From Chrysophaeum taylorii (taxonomy: Eukaryota; Sar; Pelagophyceae; Pelagomonadales; Pelagomonadaceae), in NCBI GenBank assembly GCA_029834535.1, contig JAQMWT010000309.1:248001-312000 (forward strand): a stretch of 64,000 nt of DNA, given 5' to 3'. This document shows, in pieces, positions 10,711 to 20,427 of this stretch (position 1 is the first letter of the stretch; every line of letters starts with the position of its first letter). A model generated the notes under the pieces. The model searched no databases. It saw only the letters and a program-made list of their open reading frames with translations, and was not told where the DNA came from. A program made the position numbers and the translations under genes.

Positions 10711-11105
10711 AAATTTGAATCGCGCAGCCGGCTGTTGTTGTTGACCCCGGCGTGCGATCGACGTGGCTTTTTGAGAGAGCTCAGTCATGCGACACGACTA
10801 CGCAGGGGCGGGCGGAGCGCGGTGCGCATCACGTCGGCGTGCTCGTGTGGCTATACGGCTTCGTTTAAAAGAGTTCTCGATTTTTGATGCCGAGGGCGGT
10901 CAGCGCGGTCGCCCTAAAATGATTTAGCGCAGCAATGCTCGAACCAAGCATCTCGTTGGATGATTAGTCAGGTCCGGCGCGCACACCCCGTAAGTATCTC
11001 CGTGTAGTCACGGCGTGCTCGCGTTCACCACGAGCTCTCGAGTCGGCACTGCTCGCTAATGGAAATGTGGCGCGCGGCGAATGACGCTCGGCAAGAGACA
11101 ACACA
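10593..11105. other. No recognisable gene
   Basis: Contains a CGT triplet run (10679-10706) and otherwise unassigned GC-rich sequence. Confidence 0.4.
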
Positions 11106-11290
11106 CACGGGCGACTAGTCTTCAGCGAGAGTGGCAGCCAAACTCGGCGCCGAATTCGTATTGCGCCGCGAGTCTTTAGCGAGTGTGGCAGATGATCGAG
11201 GTGCCAAATTCGTAGCGCGGCGCGAGTCTTTAGCGATATATAGACACTATCGAGCGCTGCCAAAATTCGCGAGACCAAGCTCTCGCTTTA
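11105..11290. repeat. Three to four diverged ~60-bp tandem repeats
   Basis: A block of the type GCGAGTCTTTAGCGA-GTGGCAGA...GCCAAATTCGTA is repeated at about 11110, 11165, 11220 and, partly, 11255. It ends about 30 bp before the first ATG of the carotenoid oxygenase frame, so it may overlap that gene's promoter. Confidence 0.5.
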
Positions 11291-11664
11291 GCTGGAGGGT
11301 GCCTGCCTAAATCTTAGATATGACATTTAGACGCTCTTCGCTCCGGAAACGAGCGAGTCGCGCTTGGGGATGCGACAATCGTCGTGTGCCAGCGCAATCG
11401 AAGATCACGAGGCCGCCCCACATTGTTGCGGCGGCGAAACGCGGTCGTCGTCTTCCGCCAGCACGCTCCCGATACGCCATGCGCCGCCGGGTTTATCATT
11501 CCGAAGAAGAAGCTGTTTATCACACGACGACAAGGCGTGCTGCTCCTTGTCTTTTGAGGCCAGTCATTTTTGTACAAAAACAAAAAAAAAAAAGGTCTCC
11601 AGATGTTGTTGAAGTTCAAGAAGGACCCAGATTCGGAAGTTGGGTGTGTCCGTCCCAGATATCT

Positions 11665-13101
11665 ATGCTGGTGTTGGGTTTGGTGGTTGGCGGGGCGTCC
11701 GGGTTTTTTCTCGGGAGCGCGCTCCAGGAGAGCGCTCCGCCGCAGGGAGAGGTAGTCGAGGTCGTGGGAAAGGTTCCGTCATGGCTTCGCGGGTCGTACC
11801 TCCGGAACGGCCCCGGAGTGTTCCAAGGGAGTCACCTTTTTGATGGACTCGCGCGACTTCATCGCTGGGACTTTTCCAGCGACGGAACGTGTCGGGTGAG
11901 CGCGCGGGATTTGGATTCCAAGGCGGGAACCTTTTACCGGAAGAGTAAGGGAAAAACCTTGTTCAACGAGTTCAGGACGCCGATCCCGCTCTCGCGATGG
12001 CCGTTGTCGCTAGCGGCGGGCGGCATGACGGACAACGCCTGCGTCTCGGTCGCCGTGTCGAACAAACAGACCTTCGCGTGCACGGAGACTGTCGCGGGGA
12101 CGTATGCGATCGACCCACACACCCTCCGAAGCAGACAGCATTCTTTTTCGGGCGACGAGTCGGGCCTCGTCCAGACCGCGCACGCTCTGCCGATCGATAG
12201 AGGTGATTTCGTCAACGTCGGAACCTCCTTCTTTCCGCCGCGCTACAACGTCTTCAAGCTCAAGGATAATTTTAAGAAAAAGGAGGTGATAGCGTCGCTG
12301 CGACCGCACGATTCGCGGCTGAGCTGGATGCACGCGTTCGGCTCGACGCGGACCAAAGCTATACTCGTCGAACACCCTTGTGTTTACGACTTCACCGCGC
12401 TCCTGTCGACAGATGGCTTTTTGGAATGGGCCCCGGAGCGAGGGACCTACGTTCACGTCGTGGATTTGAATTCTGGCGAATCCACAAAAATAAAATGTTC
12501 TCGGAATTTCTTTTTTTTTCATTGCTGTAACGCCTACGACGACGACGATGTTGATGAAATCGTGATGGACGTGTGTGCCTACGATGATACGCGCATCATC
12601 GACAGCCTCGCCCTCGACAAGATGAGAGACCCGGCCTCGGACATTCCAGAATCAAAAATTCTGAGGCTCCGGATCGGGAGGGATAGAGTGAAGGAAGAAG
12701 GTCCGTTGAACGACGCGGGAGCTACGGGAAAATTTGCCGAGTTCTGCGCCATCAACCCCGCCTACGCGCGGAGACCCTACCGCTACGTCTACACGAATGC
12801 GGCGCCGAATCGTCCCACGAGCGCGGCCAACGGCTTAGCCAAGACGGACGTTCTCGAAAAGCGAACGACTATTTTTGAGACCGAAAATAAGTACGTTGTG
12901 GTCGGCGAACCTATCTTCGTGCCTGGAGGAGGTCCCGCCGAGGACGACGGAGTTCTTCTAGTAGTCGGCCACACTCAAACCGACAACCACCTCCTCGTCC
13001 TCGACGCTAAAACCGCGCGCGAACTTGCCCGGGTTCACAACCCCCCCATCCCCTACGGCTTCCACGGCGCCTGGCTTCCCTCCTCCTCCGGAGGTCTATG
13101 A
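11665..13101 (+). CDS. Carotenoid cleavage oxygenase (RPE65/CCD family)
   Basis: Encodes an iron(II) dioxygenase of the carotenoid oxygenase family, which cuts carotenoids into apocarotenoids. The frame is open from an ATG at 11320, but the first 115 codons are Arg-rich, include an A-run, and look noncoding. I choose the ATG at 11665, giving 478 residues. After a hydrophobic N-terminal segment (LVLGLVVGGASGFFLGSA, an anchor or targeting signal) come family signatures LRGSYLRNGPG and HLFDGLARLHRWDF. The four iron-ligand histidines fall at codons 12181 (TAHALP), 12331 (WMHAF), 12520 (FHCCNAY) and 13063 (GFHGAW). Acidic residues after the third His (DDDDVDEIVMD) match the usual EIxxD region. Length is slightly short for the family (about 500-600). 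Substrate cannot be told; plastid or ER location is possible. Confidence 0.9.
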   Translation: MLVLGLVVGGASGFFLGSALQESAPPQGEVVEVVGKVPSWLRGSYLRNGPGVFQGSHLFDGLARLHRWDFSSDGTCRVSARDLDSKAGTFYRKSKGKTLFNEFRTPIPLSRWPLSLAAGGMTDNACVSVAVSNKQTFACTETVAGTYAIDPHTLRSRQHSFSGDESGLVQTAHALPIDRGDFVNVGTSFFPPRYNVFKLKDNFKKKEVIASLRPHDSRLSWMHAFGSTRTKAILVEHPCVYDFTALLSTDGFLEWAPERGTYVHVVDLNSGESTKIKCSRNFFFFHCCNAYDDDDVDEIVMDVCAYDDTRIIDSLALDKMRDPASDIPESKILRLRIGRDRVKEEGPLNDAGATGKFAEFCAINPAYARRPYRYVYTNAAPNRPTSAANGLAKTDVLEKRTTIFETENKYVVVGEPIFVPGGGPAEDDGVLLVVGHTQTDNHLLVLDAKTARELARVHNPPIPYGFHGAWLPSSSGGL

Positions 13102-14768
13102 TGATTATCATCGAAGGGGTTTGGCTCGGACAACTTGAAGTCAAGGCGCGTGAGTGGGTGGGTGGGTACACCCGCCTCCCACGCACCGATCTCCGACCCC
13201 AGCAGACAACTTTCTCGCTCGCTCGCTGGCTCCCCACCCAGCGAATGAGCCCGTTTGTACTATTATTATTATTAGGTTGTCATGATCCAGTTTTGCGAAC
13301 TTGAGACCAATGCTCTGGGACATCATCCGCTGTGATCATTAAAGCTTTCTTTTTCTTTCTTTCTTTTACTTTCTTTCGCTTTCGACGACGAAGGTTTTTT
13401 ACGACTGTCGCCGCGTCTCGTAGTTCAGCAGACCATGCCAACACGACCATAGCAGCAAAGCCGAGTTCGGGGCAAGCAAAATTTCGAGTACAACACCAAC
13501 ATGGTCAGTTCGAGCGCAAAATACAAGGCTGCAGCTTTGGTAGCGTGCTGCTCGTCTTTAAGTATTCTATCTTGCGCATGCCGAAAGCCACGCCTTCGGC
13601 TCTATCATCATCCACAGCAGCGTCATCCGGCTCGTTGAGATGACCAATCAAGATCTCATTCTCCGGCATCCGTCGACAAAATCAAACCCGGGTGCATCCA
13701 AACGCTCTTAGAGGAGTAGAAGGTGTGTCTTGCGCAGGGCCCTGATTGCGAATGTTGTTCCGCGAGTGTTGGCATATGGATGCACGTGTATGTTCAAATT
13801 TGGAGATGATCAAAATTAGTGATCAAACTTGGAAAAGCTTCGTGAGGCTTTTTCGTCGCGTACACCAAGCGCATTCATTCTAGACGGAAATATTTCCCGC
13901 TCAATCACGACGTCCGAAACACCCCGCTCAACCAGCCCCAGAGTCTCGCTCCAAGAAAAGAAACGAATAAGAATTGTGTATCGTGTTCACCGACATGACG
14001 ACGCACAGGCCACTTGTTCATTTCTAAGCTCCCGCGTCAACTTCATACCATGGCTCGTTAACGCCCGGATGGCACTTCGCAATCTGGTCGCATCGAAAAG
14101 ACCGCCAGCGACAACCTCCCCAACAATAGCAAGAATTATTACCCTCTATGGAATAAAATCTGACGCACGCATGGGATCCAGAATGGGCTGCCTATCTCAC
14201 GCAGACCGTGTACCTCTGTCGTCGTCTGACGCGCACGCTTGTTGTCGTAGAACGATGGTAGGGAACAGCACCATGGCGAGACTGTCGCTCCTAAGGCAGA
14301 TTTCGTCGCGCTTCTTCCTAAGGACCTCCTTCTACGGCGGTCACGGGGCTGCCCGTGCCCTGTGCGCACGGCACGGCCACGCCAAAGAAATCGGAGACGC
14401 AGCACCAATCTCGCATTTTTAATAGCATTTTTGCACGCCCCCTTAAAAAGCCTCACAATTTAAGATTGATTGTCACTGCCAGAACTTCCCTCACAATGCT
14501 CGTCTTGGTTCGAGGCGTGGTGTCCCCTACTAGTGATATTGCTTGTTCACCAAAATCGTCAAACATTGATCATACCCTGGCGCAAGCGAAAGAAAAACAT
14601 CGCCCATCCCTTATTATTAAGATAATATGTCCCAGAGGGCCAAGCGACCGAGATCCTCGTGCAAAAAAAATGGTGCTCGGCACGAACCGCCGGAAGTCCC
14701 CCTCCCCGGGCAGCGCGGACCTGGTCGGCGATTCAAAACCGTACCCAGCGACCTCCTGCATGATTTGT
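13102..14768. other. No recognisable gene
   Basis: Open frames here are short or begin with non-ATG codons, and none shows family motifs. A CTTT-rich tract lies at 13345-13380. I see nothing else. Confidence 0.4.
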
Positions 14769-15074
14769 CTAGCCGAGCATTACCATAGGCGCGTTCCGCG
14801 CGAGGCCCCGAGGCCTCGGTTCTGGCTTGGGCTGCCGCGAGATGAGGAGCTGGAGGAGAATGCACGCGAAACAAAGGGCGAGAAGCAACCCGATGCCATA
14901 ACGCTGCGAGAGACGTTTTTCAACGACAGTGTTATCGTCGTACACGACCACGATCTCGTCGTCGACTTCATCCTCGTCGGCGCAGCGCACGCAGAAGTCG
15001 ACGACGTTGTAGCGCCAGAATCGCCGGTCCTGGAGAGAAATGAAGTCACCCGCCGGCAAGCCATCGAGGGCCAT
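14769..15074 (-). CDS. Small single-pass membrane protein, unknown
   Basis: A 101-residue frame with a genuine ATG. The N-terminal half is acidic, with a DEDEVDDEIVVVYDDN stretch. Near residue 60 begins one strongly hydrophobic helix (GIGLLLALCFACILLQLLI), followed by a basic, proline-rich tail. The pattern is that of a single-span, perhaps C-terminally anchored, membrane protein. I know no family. An upstream minus-strand open stretch (15498-15046) in another frame might be an extra exon, but no splice sites can be assigned. It could be a chance frame. Confidence 0.35.
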   Translation of the reverse strand: MALDGLPAGDFISLQDRRFWRYNVVDFCVRCADEDEVDDEIVVVYDDNTVVEKRLSQRYGIGLLLALCFACILLQLLISRQPKPEPRPRGLARNAPMVMLG

Positions 15075-15079
15075 ACGCT

Positions 15080-16500
15080 GCGTGCAACTTCAATAAATCA
15101 GGATTAGGATTGTTGTCACCGGAACTACTACTTTTGGGTGAAAGTACAGCTGCCGAGTTTTTGCGGCGCCTGCCGGCGGCGTCATAGGGGCAAAGCAGTG
15201 CGTACTGCGCGAGATCTTTCGGCAGATGTCGTCGTGGTGGGGCGGGGCGCCTCTCGCGATAGGCGCCCGCTTCATCCGGCAGATGATGTATTCCAGCATA
15301 TGGCGCACCACTTGGCGTTGCCGTCGTCGATAGTTTGGCGTCAAACCGTTCGTTCCCGCATGGCAGGATCCGCGCCGCAACCTTCTCCGCGTCGGTGCGT
15401 TGGCGCGTCTGGTGTGCCAAGTTCTCGAGCTTAGTCGCGACGCGCGCAACAATGCGTTGGAGCTCGCTAGTGAGGTGTCGTTCAGAGAGTGGGCGCACGA
15501 CTTTGAGAGTCTGTGCTCACCAGGAAGCTGTGTTGTCAGCGTCGAGATGGAAAGAGGCGACCAACAGTCTGAGGCACCCGAGGATCAGCGAGCCAGAGGG
15601 CTGCGTCTAGTTTATGAGCTGGGAGACGACAAGAAGTAGGTCGGCAGATGATGCGCCGCGCGGGAAGTGGGAGCACGTACGATGTCGAGCATTTTATAAT
15701 TTTAAGCCCGCTCTTGAAATCGGTGACTTTTGAGCAGGAGCCCCACGCACTCGACGAAGGTCTACTACAACTACTGGTCGTCGGTCAGTCGCTCGGGACC
15801 TCGAAAAACCCATCTAGTGGAAACTTTAGTTCTGTGAAAGAGTGTGCGCAACAGCACGCTGTAACTCAAAGAGGAAGCGGGCGCAAGAGGGAAAAGCCAG
15901 AGTATGGGGAGTGAGCTGAAAGGAGTGGGAGCAAGAGGAGATCTCGCTGCAGCCAGTCTCGCATATCAACAGGCTTGTGAACATCGCAGCCGAAGAGTCG
16001 CACTTACACGATTCACAAGTCCGATAACACAGACGGAGCGTCGCAAAAAGGGAACAGGCTTTGCTTGCGCGGGCTTCGCGTGCTCTCTGGACCCGTCACC
16101 ACCAAACTCCCGAGACTCAGGTCAAGCATATAAGGCGGCGAGCATAGCGGCGCTTGTTTACTACAAGCAACGTCGCAAGGAGAGGCCAGGCGCTCTGGAG
16201 GGCGGTCACCAATCACAGAACGAAGGAATATTGATAATAGAGCCTAGGCGTGGCAAACCATAGAAATGCCACCTGATAGCGCAGAGTTGAAGCCGGCATT
16301 TGGTGCCCGCTGCGTCGGCGGCAATGGCGAGTTCGAGCCGCACTCGAACGTAAGGTCCTTCCCCCTCTTCTTCTTCGAAAATATACTACTACGTACGTAC
16401 CTCGGGGTGAGGGGCGTCGCTCAAATCAAGCTCCGGAGTGAAATGAGATGAGGAGCACCCTTACACATCCATCTATCGAGACGCAAGTATTGTTGCTGCT
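15080..16500. other. No recognisable gene
   Basis: Several frames of 80-150 codons exist on both strands, but the longer ones start with GTG or TTG rather than ATG, overlap antisense and carry no known motif. A (GGAA)n run lies at 16522-16548. Confidence 0.4.
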
Positions 16501-16622
16501 GCGCGTTTGCTGCATCGCAAAGGAAGGAAGGAAGGAAGGAAGGAAGTGTGCCAAATGAAAGGAGATCTCTCTCACTCACAAGGAGGAAATACGCCCCTCT
16601 CTCCAAGAAACGTGCGGGGACT

Positions 16623-17678
16623 CTACGCAGCAGCAGCAGCAGGAGGAGGAGGCTCTGGTTGTTGTTGTTTTGAGGCGCGGAGTCGGGCTTCGAGAGTTTT
16701 GCGGGTACCGTCGGTGTCGAGACCGTAGGCTTCGCAGTTGCGGCGGAGGTCGGCGACGCAGAGGCGTTTGTTGGGGGCTGATATGTGCTCGAGGATGTCG
16801 TCGAGGAGTGCGGGCGACAACTTGAGATTGCCCCACCCTTTAGTGTTTCGAACGGCAGAGACGTTGTGGTTGATAAAATTCGCCGCTTGTTCCCGCAGCA
16901 AGGCGCAGGAGTGGGCGTCCGCGAACAAGAGAAGGTCCGCCGCCGTGGGCGTGTCAATGGTGGCGACCAATGCGTTCTCGGCGAGGTGCTTGAGCCTGAC
17001 GACGCCGAACATGTCGGCCTGCGCCAACAGCGCCCGAGCGTTCCCCTTCAAAAAGCCGGGATCGATCTCGTCCGTGTAGAGGAACTCGACGAGCTTGGCG
17101 AAGGGCGCGGGGTCTACGTCCAACGGAATTTCGTCTTCGTCTTCTTCGAAGGTCAGAGCGGACCGCGCCTGGAGAATCGTTTTGTGCGCGCGAACGCTCA
17201 CCCCTCGTGCTATAATTTCCATATCTCCGCGGCCAACCAGCCTGCGGAGATCCGCGTGGAGCGTCGGCTTGGGTTCCCAGGTCCCGACGGGTTCGTGGAG
17301 AGTAACTTGCGCGACAAACGTAATAGAATCGTCGATCACGACGTCCGGAAGCCTGTGGTGGGGTATGAACTCTCGCAGACCAGCACCGGTCTTCCTGATC
17401 TCGTTCCCCCGCAGCATGGTCCAGGTCGACTCGGACTTGCCCACTTTCAGGGTCAGGCTGAATAGCTCCGCCCTCACGTGCGCGTAGAGACTCACGTGGC
17501 CGTCGGCGTATTTCCCCCCAGGGTACACAACTAATTTCACAGACCCGTTCGGCAACGCCATCGACGGCGACTCGGTTCCTTCGCGACCTTTCGGGAGACT
17601 CGACCACCGCCGGACGATCCAACGCAGGACGTGGGGTTCCGAGTCCCGCAAGCCTGTCTCGACGGTTTGCGACGGCAT
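16623..17678 (-). CDS. MATH-BTB protein with C-terminal SAP-like motif
   Basis: Likely substrate adaptor of a cullin-3 ubiquitin ligase (SPOP/BPM type). Two in-frame ATGs exist; I take the inner one (codon 17676-17678, MPSQTVETG), because the 20 residues before it are a hydrophobic leader unlike the family. The first ~140 residues form a MATH-like domain (HVLRWIVRRWSSL, then GKYADGHVSLY...) for substrate binding. A BTB/POZ domain follows (GDMEIIARGVSVRAHKTILQ, then FAKLVEFLYTDEID), the standard cullin-binding fold. A BACK-like helical part follows (AADLLLFADAHSCALLREQA). The C-terminus holds CVADLRRNCEAYGLDTDGTR, a SAP-like helix-turn-helix, then polyGln/Pro/Ala. MATH-BTB is common; the added SAP-like motif is unusual and hints at a chromatin or DNA-linked target. 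Length is about 350 residues. Confidence 0.88.
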   Translation of the reverse strand: MPSQTVETGLRDSEPHVLRWIVRRWSSLPKGREGTESPSMALPNGSVKLVVYPGGKYADGHVSLYAHVRAELFSLTLKVGKSESTWTMLRGNEIRKTGAGLREFIPHHRLPDVVIDDSITFVAQVTLHEPVGTWEPKPTLHADLRRLVGRGDMEIIARGVSVRAHKTILQARSALTFEEDEDEIPLDVDPAPFAKLVEFLYTDEIDPGFLKGNARALLAQADMFGVVRLKHLAENALVATIDTPTAADLLLFADAHSCALLREQAANFINHNVSAVRNTKGWGNLKLSPALLDDILEHISAPNKRLCVADLRRNCEAYGLDTDGTRKTLEARLRASKQQQPEPPPPAAAAA

Positions 17679-17739
17679 TACAAACAAACAGTGTCTGTCT
17701 AGGGTAACTAATAATAATGCTTGGAAAACGTTCAACATC

Positions 17740-18069
17740 GTGGTTAGGTGATAGGATAAGGGTCTAGGATAGGGGCCATATGAGTCAGAGATCTATGTAT
17801 GGTATGCGAAAAAACCACATCTCGCCCGCGGATAGGACCAGGACCACCGCGCTGCAGGAGGAGCATAACATTCACTCATTCATTCATTCATTCATTCACA
17901 CTGAGCCGGAAAAGCAGGCGCATTGAACAGGGGCAACAGCACTGTGCCTCCGCCTAGGAGAAGAAAAGCAAACAGCGTCAGAAGTGAGCAAGCGCGCAAC
18001 TCCAAAGCCGCAGGAAAAAGTGATTGATCTTCGCAAAAAGAAGAAGAAGAAGAAGAAGAAGAACGAAGT

Positions 18070-18104
<35 letters not shown>

Positions 18105-18326
18105 GCGCGGCAGTTCTTGTCTTGTTTTACGCGAAAGAAGAAGATTTTTTGTCGGTTCCCCGAGACGTCGTAGGAGGGAGAGTTTGATTACGCGGAATTC
18201 TTGTCTCTCATATGAGGTATGAAGTGACGGTTGGGTGCGTAGATGTAGTTTCAGTTTGTGCAGTGTGTGAGTTATTTGAAGTTTGTTTAAAAAAGGGATG
18301 TACTGATAGGATGACAACAGATCCAT
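17740..18326. other. Intergenic with ATTC, GAA and TCG simple repeats
   Basis: Holds (CATT)n at 17875-17898, an AAG run at 18038-18060 and a TCG run at 18070-18102. A 348-codon minus-strand frame spanning 17892-18938 is the antisense shadow of the LRR gene plus these repeats. Confidence 0.6.
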
Positions 18327-18977
18327 ATGGCTGGAGTCATTAAAGTACTGAATCTCGGCGGGTGCGATGATATCACCGACGAGGCTGTCGAGGCGATCGC
18401 TGCCGAGTGCGGGGAGCTCGAGGTGCTGAACGTGTCGTACGCGAAGATCAGCGACGCAGCACTGATTGCGGTTGCCTCGAACTGTTCGAAACTCGAAGTT
18501 TTGGGGGCGCTCGAGTGCAAGAGCCTGACCGACGAAGCGCTCAAGGCCATCGCCGCCAGGTGCTCGGATCTCCGAGTATTGGAGGTTTCGGGGTGCTACA
18601 AGATCACCGACGCGGGCGTCGGCGCGATCGCCGCGAGGTGTCCAAAGCTCGCGAAGCTCAACATCTCGTGGTGCGGAGGCTTGACGGACGGCGCCCTCGA
18701 GGCGATCGCGGCGGGGTGCTCCAAGCTCGCGCAGCTCAACGCGGACAATTGCAACTTCACGCGGCTTCCGGTCGATATCGGGGACAGGCTGCCCGAGCTC
18801 GCGGTGTTGGACGTGGCGAGCAACCGCCTGTCCGCGATACCGAGTTCGATCGTAAAGCTCGCGAACCTTCGGCACCTCGACGTTTCCCGCAACCCGATCC
18901 AGGAGCGCGAACAGCTGCTCCGCCCGCGCGGCCTCCACAACCCCCTCCTCGAGCCTGCTGCTGCGAATTATTATTAA
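18327..18977 (+). CDS. Leucine-rich repeat protein, AMN1/F-box-LRR-like
   Basis: 216 residues starting at ATG, almost all leucine-rich repeats. About five cysteine-containing repeats of 25-26 residues come first (pattern CxxLEVLxVSxCxxITDxALxAIAxxC), as in AMN1 and F-box/LRR proteins. Two ordinary plant-like repeats follow (LPELAVLDVASNRLSAIP and LANLRHLDVSRNPI). There is no F-box, signal peptide or membrane segment, so this is probably a cytosolic or nuclear protein-interaction scaffold. The repeat begins almost at the start codon, so an N-terminal cap may be missing or encoded by an upstream exon. Its stop codon lies 3 bp from the stop of the converging ATCase gene, so their 3' transcripts must overlap. 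Confidence 0.88.
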   Translation: MAGVIKVLNLGGCDDITDEAVEAIAAECGELEVLNVSYAKISDAALIAVASNCSKLEVLGALECKSLTDEALKAIAARCSDLRVLEVSGCYKITDAGVGAIAARCPKLAKLNISWCGGLTDGALEAIAAGCSKLAQLNADNCNFTRLPVDIGDRLPELAVLDVASNRLSAIPSSIVKLANLRHLDVSRNPIQEREQLLRPRGLHNPLLEPAAANYY

Positions 18978-18980
18978 CTT

Positions 18981-19877
18981 CTACTTCGAGGGAGGTGAAA
19001 GGATGAGGGTGAGGAGTGCCATGCGGACGTACATGCCGTTTTCCATCTGTCGGAAGTATGCTGCCCGAGGGTCGTCGTCGAAGTCGGTGGATATCTCGTC
19101 GACGCGCGGGAGGGGGTGGAGGACGGCACATTTCGGCTTGGCGGTTGCCATGAGGGCCGCGTCGACTTTGTAGGAGCCTTTCAGACTGTCGTATTGTCCG
19201 GGATCCTCGAACCTCTCCCGTTGGATTCGAGTGACGTAGATCGCGTCGGCGACCCGCACCGCCTCCTCGAGCGAGACCACCTCCTGCGTCCCCGGCATCT
19301 CGAGGCCGGGGGGGCTCACAAAAAGCAACGCGACATCGTAGAGTCGGAGTATCTTCGCGAGTGAGTGGGCGGTGCGGCCGTGCTTTAGATCTCCGACGAG
19401 CGCTATAGTCTTGCCGTCTATGCCCCCTATCTCGCGGATCAACGTGTAAACGTCCAGGAGGGCCTGCGTCGGGTGCTCGCCGGTGCCGTCGCCGGCGTTT
19501 ATGATCGGAGTTTTTGTGATTTCGGACGCGCGACGCGGCGCTCCCGGCGTCGGGTGCCGGAGCACGACGACGTCGCTATAACAAGAAACCGTGCGGATCG
19601 TGTCCTCGAAGGACTCGCCCTTGACCGCCGAGGAGGTCGACTCGTGGAGACTCATGGTGCCGCCGCCGAGGCGAAGCATGGCAGCGAGAAAGGAGCATGC
19701 GGTTCGCGTCGAGGGTTCGTAGAACAGCGAGCACAGAACTTTACCACCCAACAGACTACTCTCGGTCCGCGCGTTGTCGGCGACCCGCATCACCAGCTCG
19801 ACGCCCTCGCGGTCGAGCTGGCTGATGCTCAGCAGACTCGCCCCCCGCCACGCCTCGCGGTCGCCGCCCAACAACAT
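18981..19877 (-). CDS. pyrB: Aspartate carbamoyltransferase catalytic chain
   Basis: Joins carbamoyl phosphate and aspartate to make N-carbamoyl-aspartate, the second step of de novo pyrimidine synthesis. The 298-residue protein has the carbamoyl-phosphate loop FYEPSTRT (52-59) and the 80s loop SSAVKGES (82-89). It also has GEHPTQALLD (133-142), GDLKHGRTAHSL (162-173) and HPLPRVDEI in the aspartate-binding loop (254-262). All expected active-site residues seem present, so it should be active. Length is near that of single-domain ATCases (about 300). It is not fused to carbamoyl-phosphate synthase or dihydroorotase as in the animal CAD protein. No obvious transit peptide precedes the domain, whereas plant enzymes are plastidic. 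The start ATG is 61 bp from the start of the divergent GrpE gene, suggesting a shared promoter. Confidence 0.96.
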   Translation of the reverse strand: MLLGGDREAWRGASLLSISQLDREGVELVMRVADNARTESSLLGGKVLCSLFYEPSTRTACSFLAAMLRLGGGTMSLHESTSSAVKGESFEDTIRTVSCYSDVVVLRHPTPGAPRRASEITKTPIINAGDGTGEHPTQALLDVYTLIREIGGIDGKTIALVGDLKHGRTAHSLAKILRLYDVALLFVSPPGLEMPGTQEVVSLEEAVRVADAIYVTRIQRERFEDPGQYDSLKGSYKVDAALMATAKPKCAVLHPLPRVDEISTDFDDDPRAAYFRQMENGMYVRMALLTLILSPPSK

Positions 19878-19938
19878 CTTCTGTCTTGAAAAGAAAAAAA
19901 TCGCTCGAAAAAAACTTTATCAGGGCTAAGTTATAATA
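19878..19938. promoter_or_regulatory. 61-bp divergent promoter, ATCase/GrpE
   Basis: The whole interval between the two start codons is 61 bp. It has an A-run (GAAAAGAAAAAAATCGC), a second A-run and an AT-rich TTATAATAAT next to the GrpE start. Both 5' UTRs and any core promoter must fit here or lie inside the opposite gene. Confidence 0.55.
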
Positions 19939-20427
19939 ATGATGAAAGAGTCACAGCAGGTGGTAGCCGCCACCTCGTTCGGCTGCGGCGTCGCGAGCGC
20001 GGGCGTCGTCTTGGCCGTGGTGGTCGGGAAGCAGCGGCGTCTCGTGCGGCAGCTGCGGCTCGCAGCGCAGCGCGCCGAGGCCGACGCGGAAACGGCGCGG
20101 ACCATCGCGAAGCGCGACGCGAAGAACGCCGAGCGCTTTGCGATCAGAAAGTTTGCCCTGAGCGTCGTAAGCGTCGCCGACTCGCTTCGGCTCGCGCCCC
20201 GCGAAGATGGCTACCTCGCGGTCGAGCGCCAGCTGTCGCAAGCCCTCGAGGCGAACGGCCTGCGCGCCTATGGCGCTGTAGGAGACCGGTTCGACCCCGC
20301 GCGACACGAGGCACTAGAAGGCCGGGGGGACTGGGTCGGCGACGTTCTACAACAAGGCTATTCCCTCAACGACCAGATCCTTCGCGCCGCCAAAGTGTCC
20401 CTCATTCAGAAACAGCATAATGACTAG
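19939..20427 (+). CDS. grpE: GrpE-like nucleotide exchange factor
   Basis: Co-chaperone that releases ADP from organellar Hsp70 (DnaK type). The 162-residue protein starts with a hydrophobic helix (residues ~12-30, FGCGVASAGVVLAVVVG) that may anchor or target it. A charged coiled-coil rich in Ala, Arg and Glu follows (35-75). Then come the FALSVVSVADSLRLA segment (the LLPVLDNLERA block of the family) and the C-terminal beta domain. That domain has VERQLSQALEANGL, GDRFDPARHEAL and VGDVLQQGYSLNDQILRAAKV, the last matching the family pattern V...GYxxxdrvlRpAxV. It is shorter than bacterial GrpE (about 190-200), with a reduced long helix. A mitochondrial or plastid location is likely. Its last 26 bp overlap the converging DUF1415 gene. 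Confidence 0.88.
   Translation: MMKESQQVVAATSFGCGVASAGVVLAVVVGKQRRLVRQLRLAAQRAEADAETARTIAKRDAKNAERFAIRKFALSVVSVADSLRLAPREDGYLAVERQLSQALEANGLRAYGAVGDRFDPARHEALEGRGDWVGDVLQQGYSLNDQILRAAKVSLIQKQHND

Noticed and set aside
11320-11664. N-terminal extension of the carotenoid oxygenase from the ATG at 11320
   Set aside because: The 115 extra residues are Arg-rich with a Lys run from an A-tract and do not resemble the family or a targeting signal; the ATG at 11665 fits better.
15046-15639. Overlapping plus- and minus-strand frames of 79-150 codons
   Set aside because: They start with TTG or GTG, lie antisense to each other and carry no motif.
17892-18938. 348-codon minus-strand open frame
   Set aside because: It is antisense to the LRR gene, runs through poly-Thr/poly-Ser simple repeats and has no domain; the plus-strand LRR pattern is clear.
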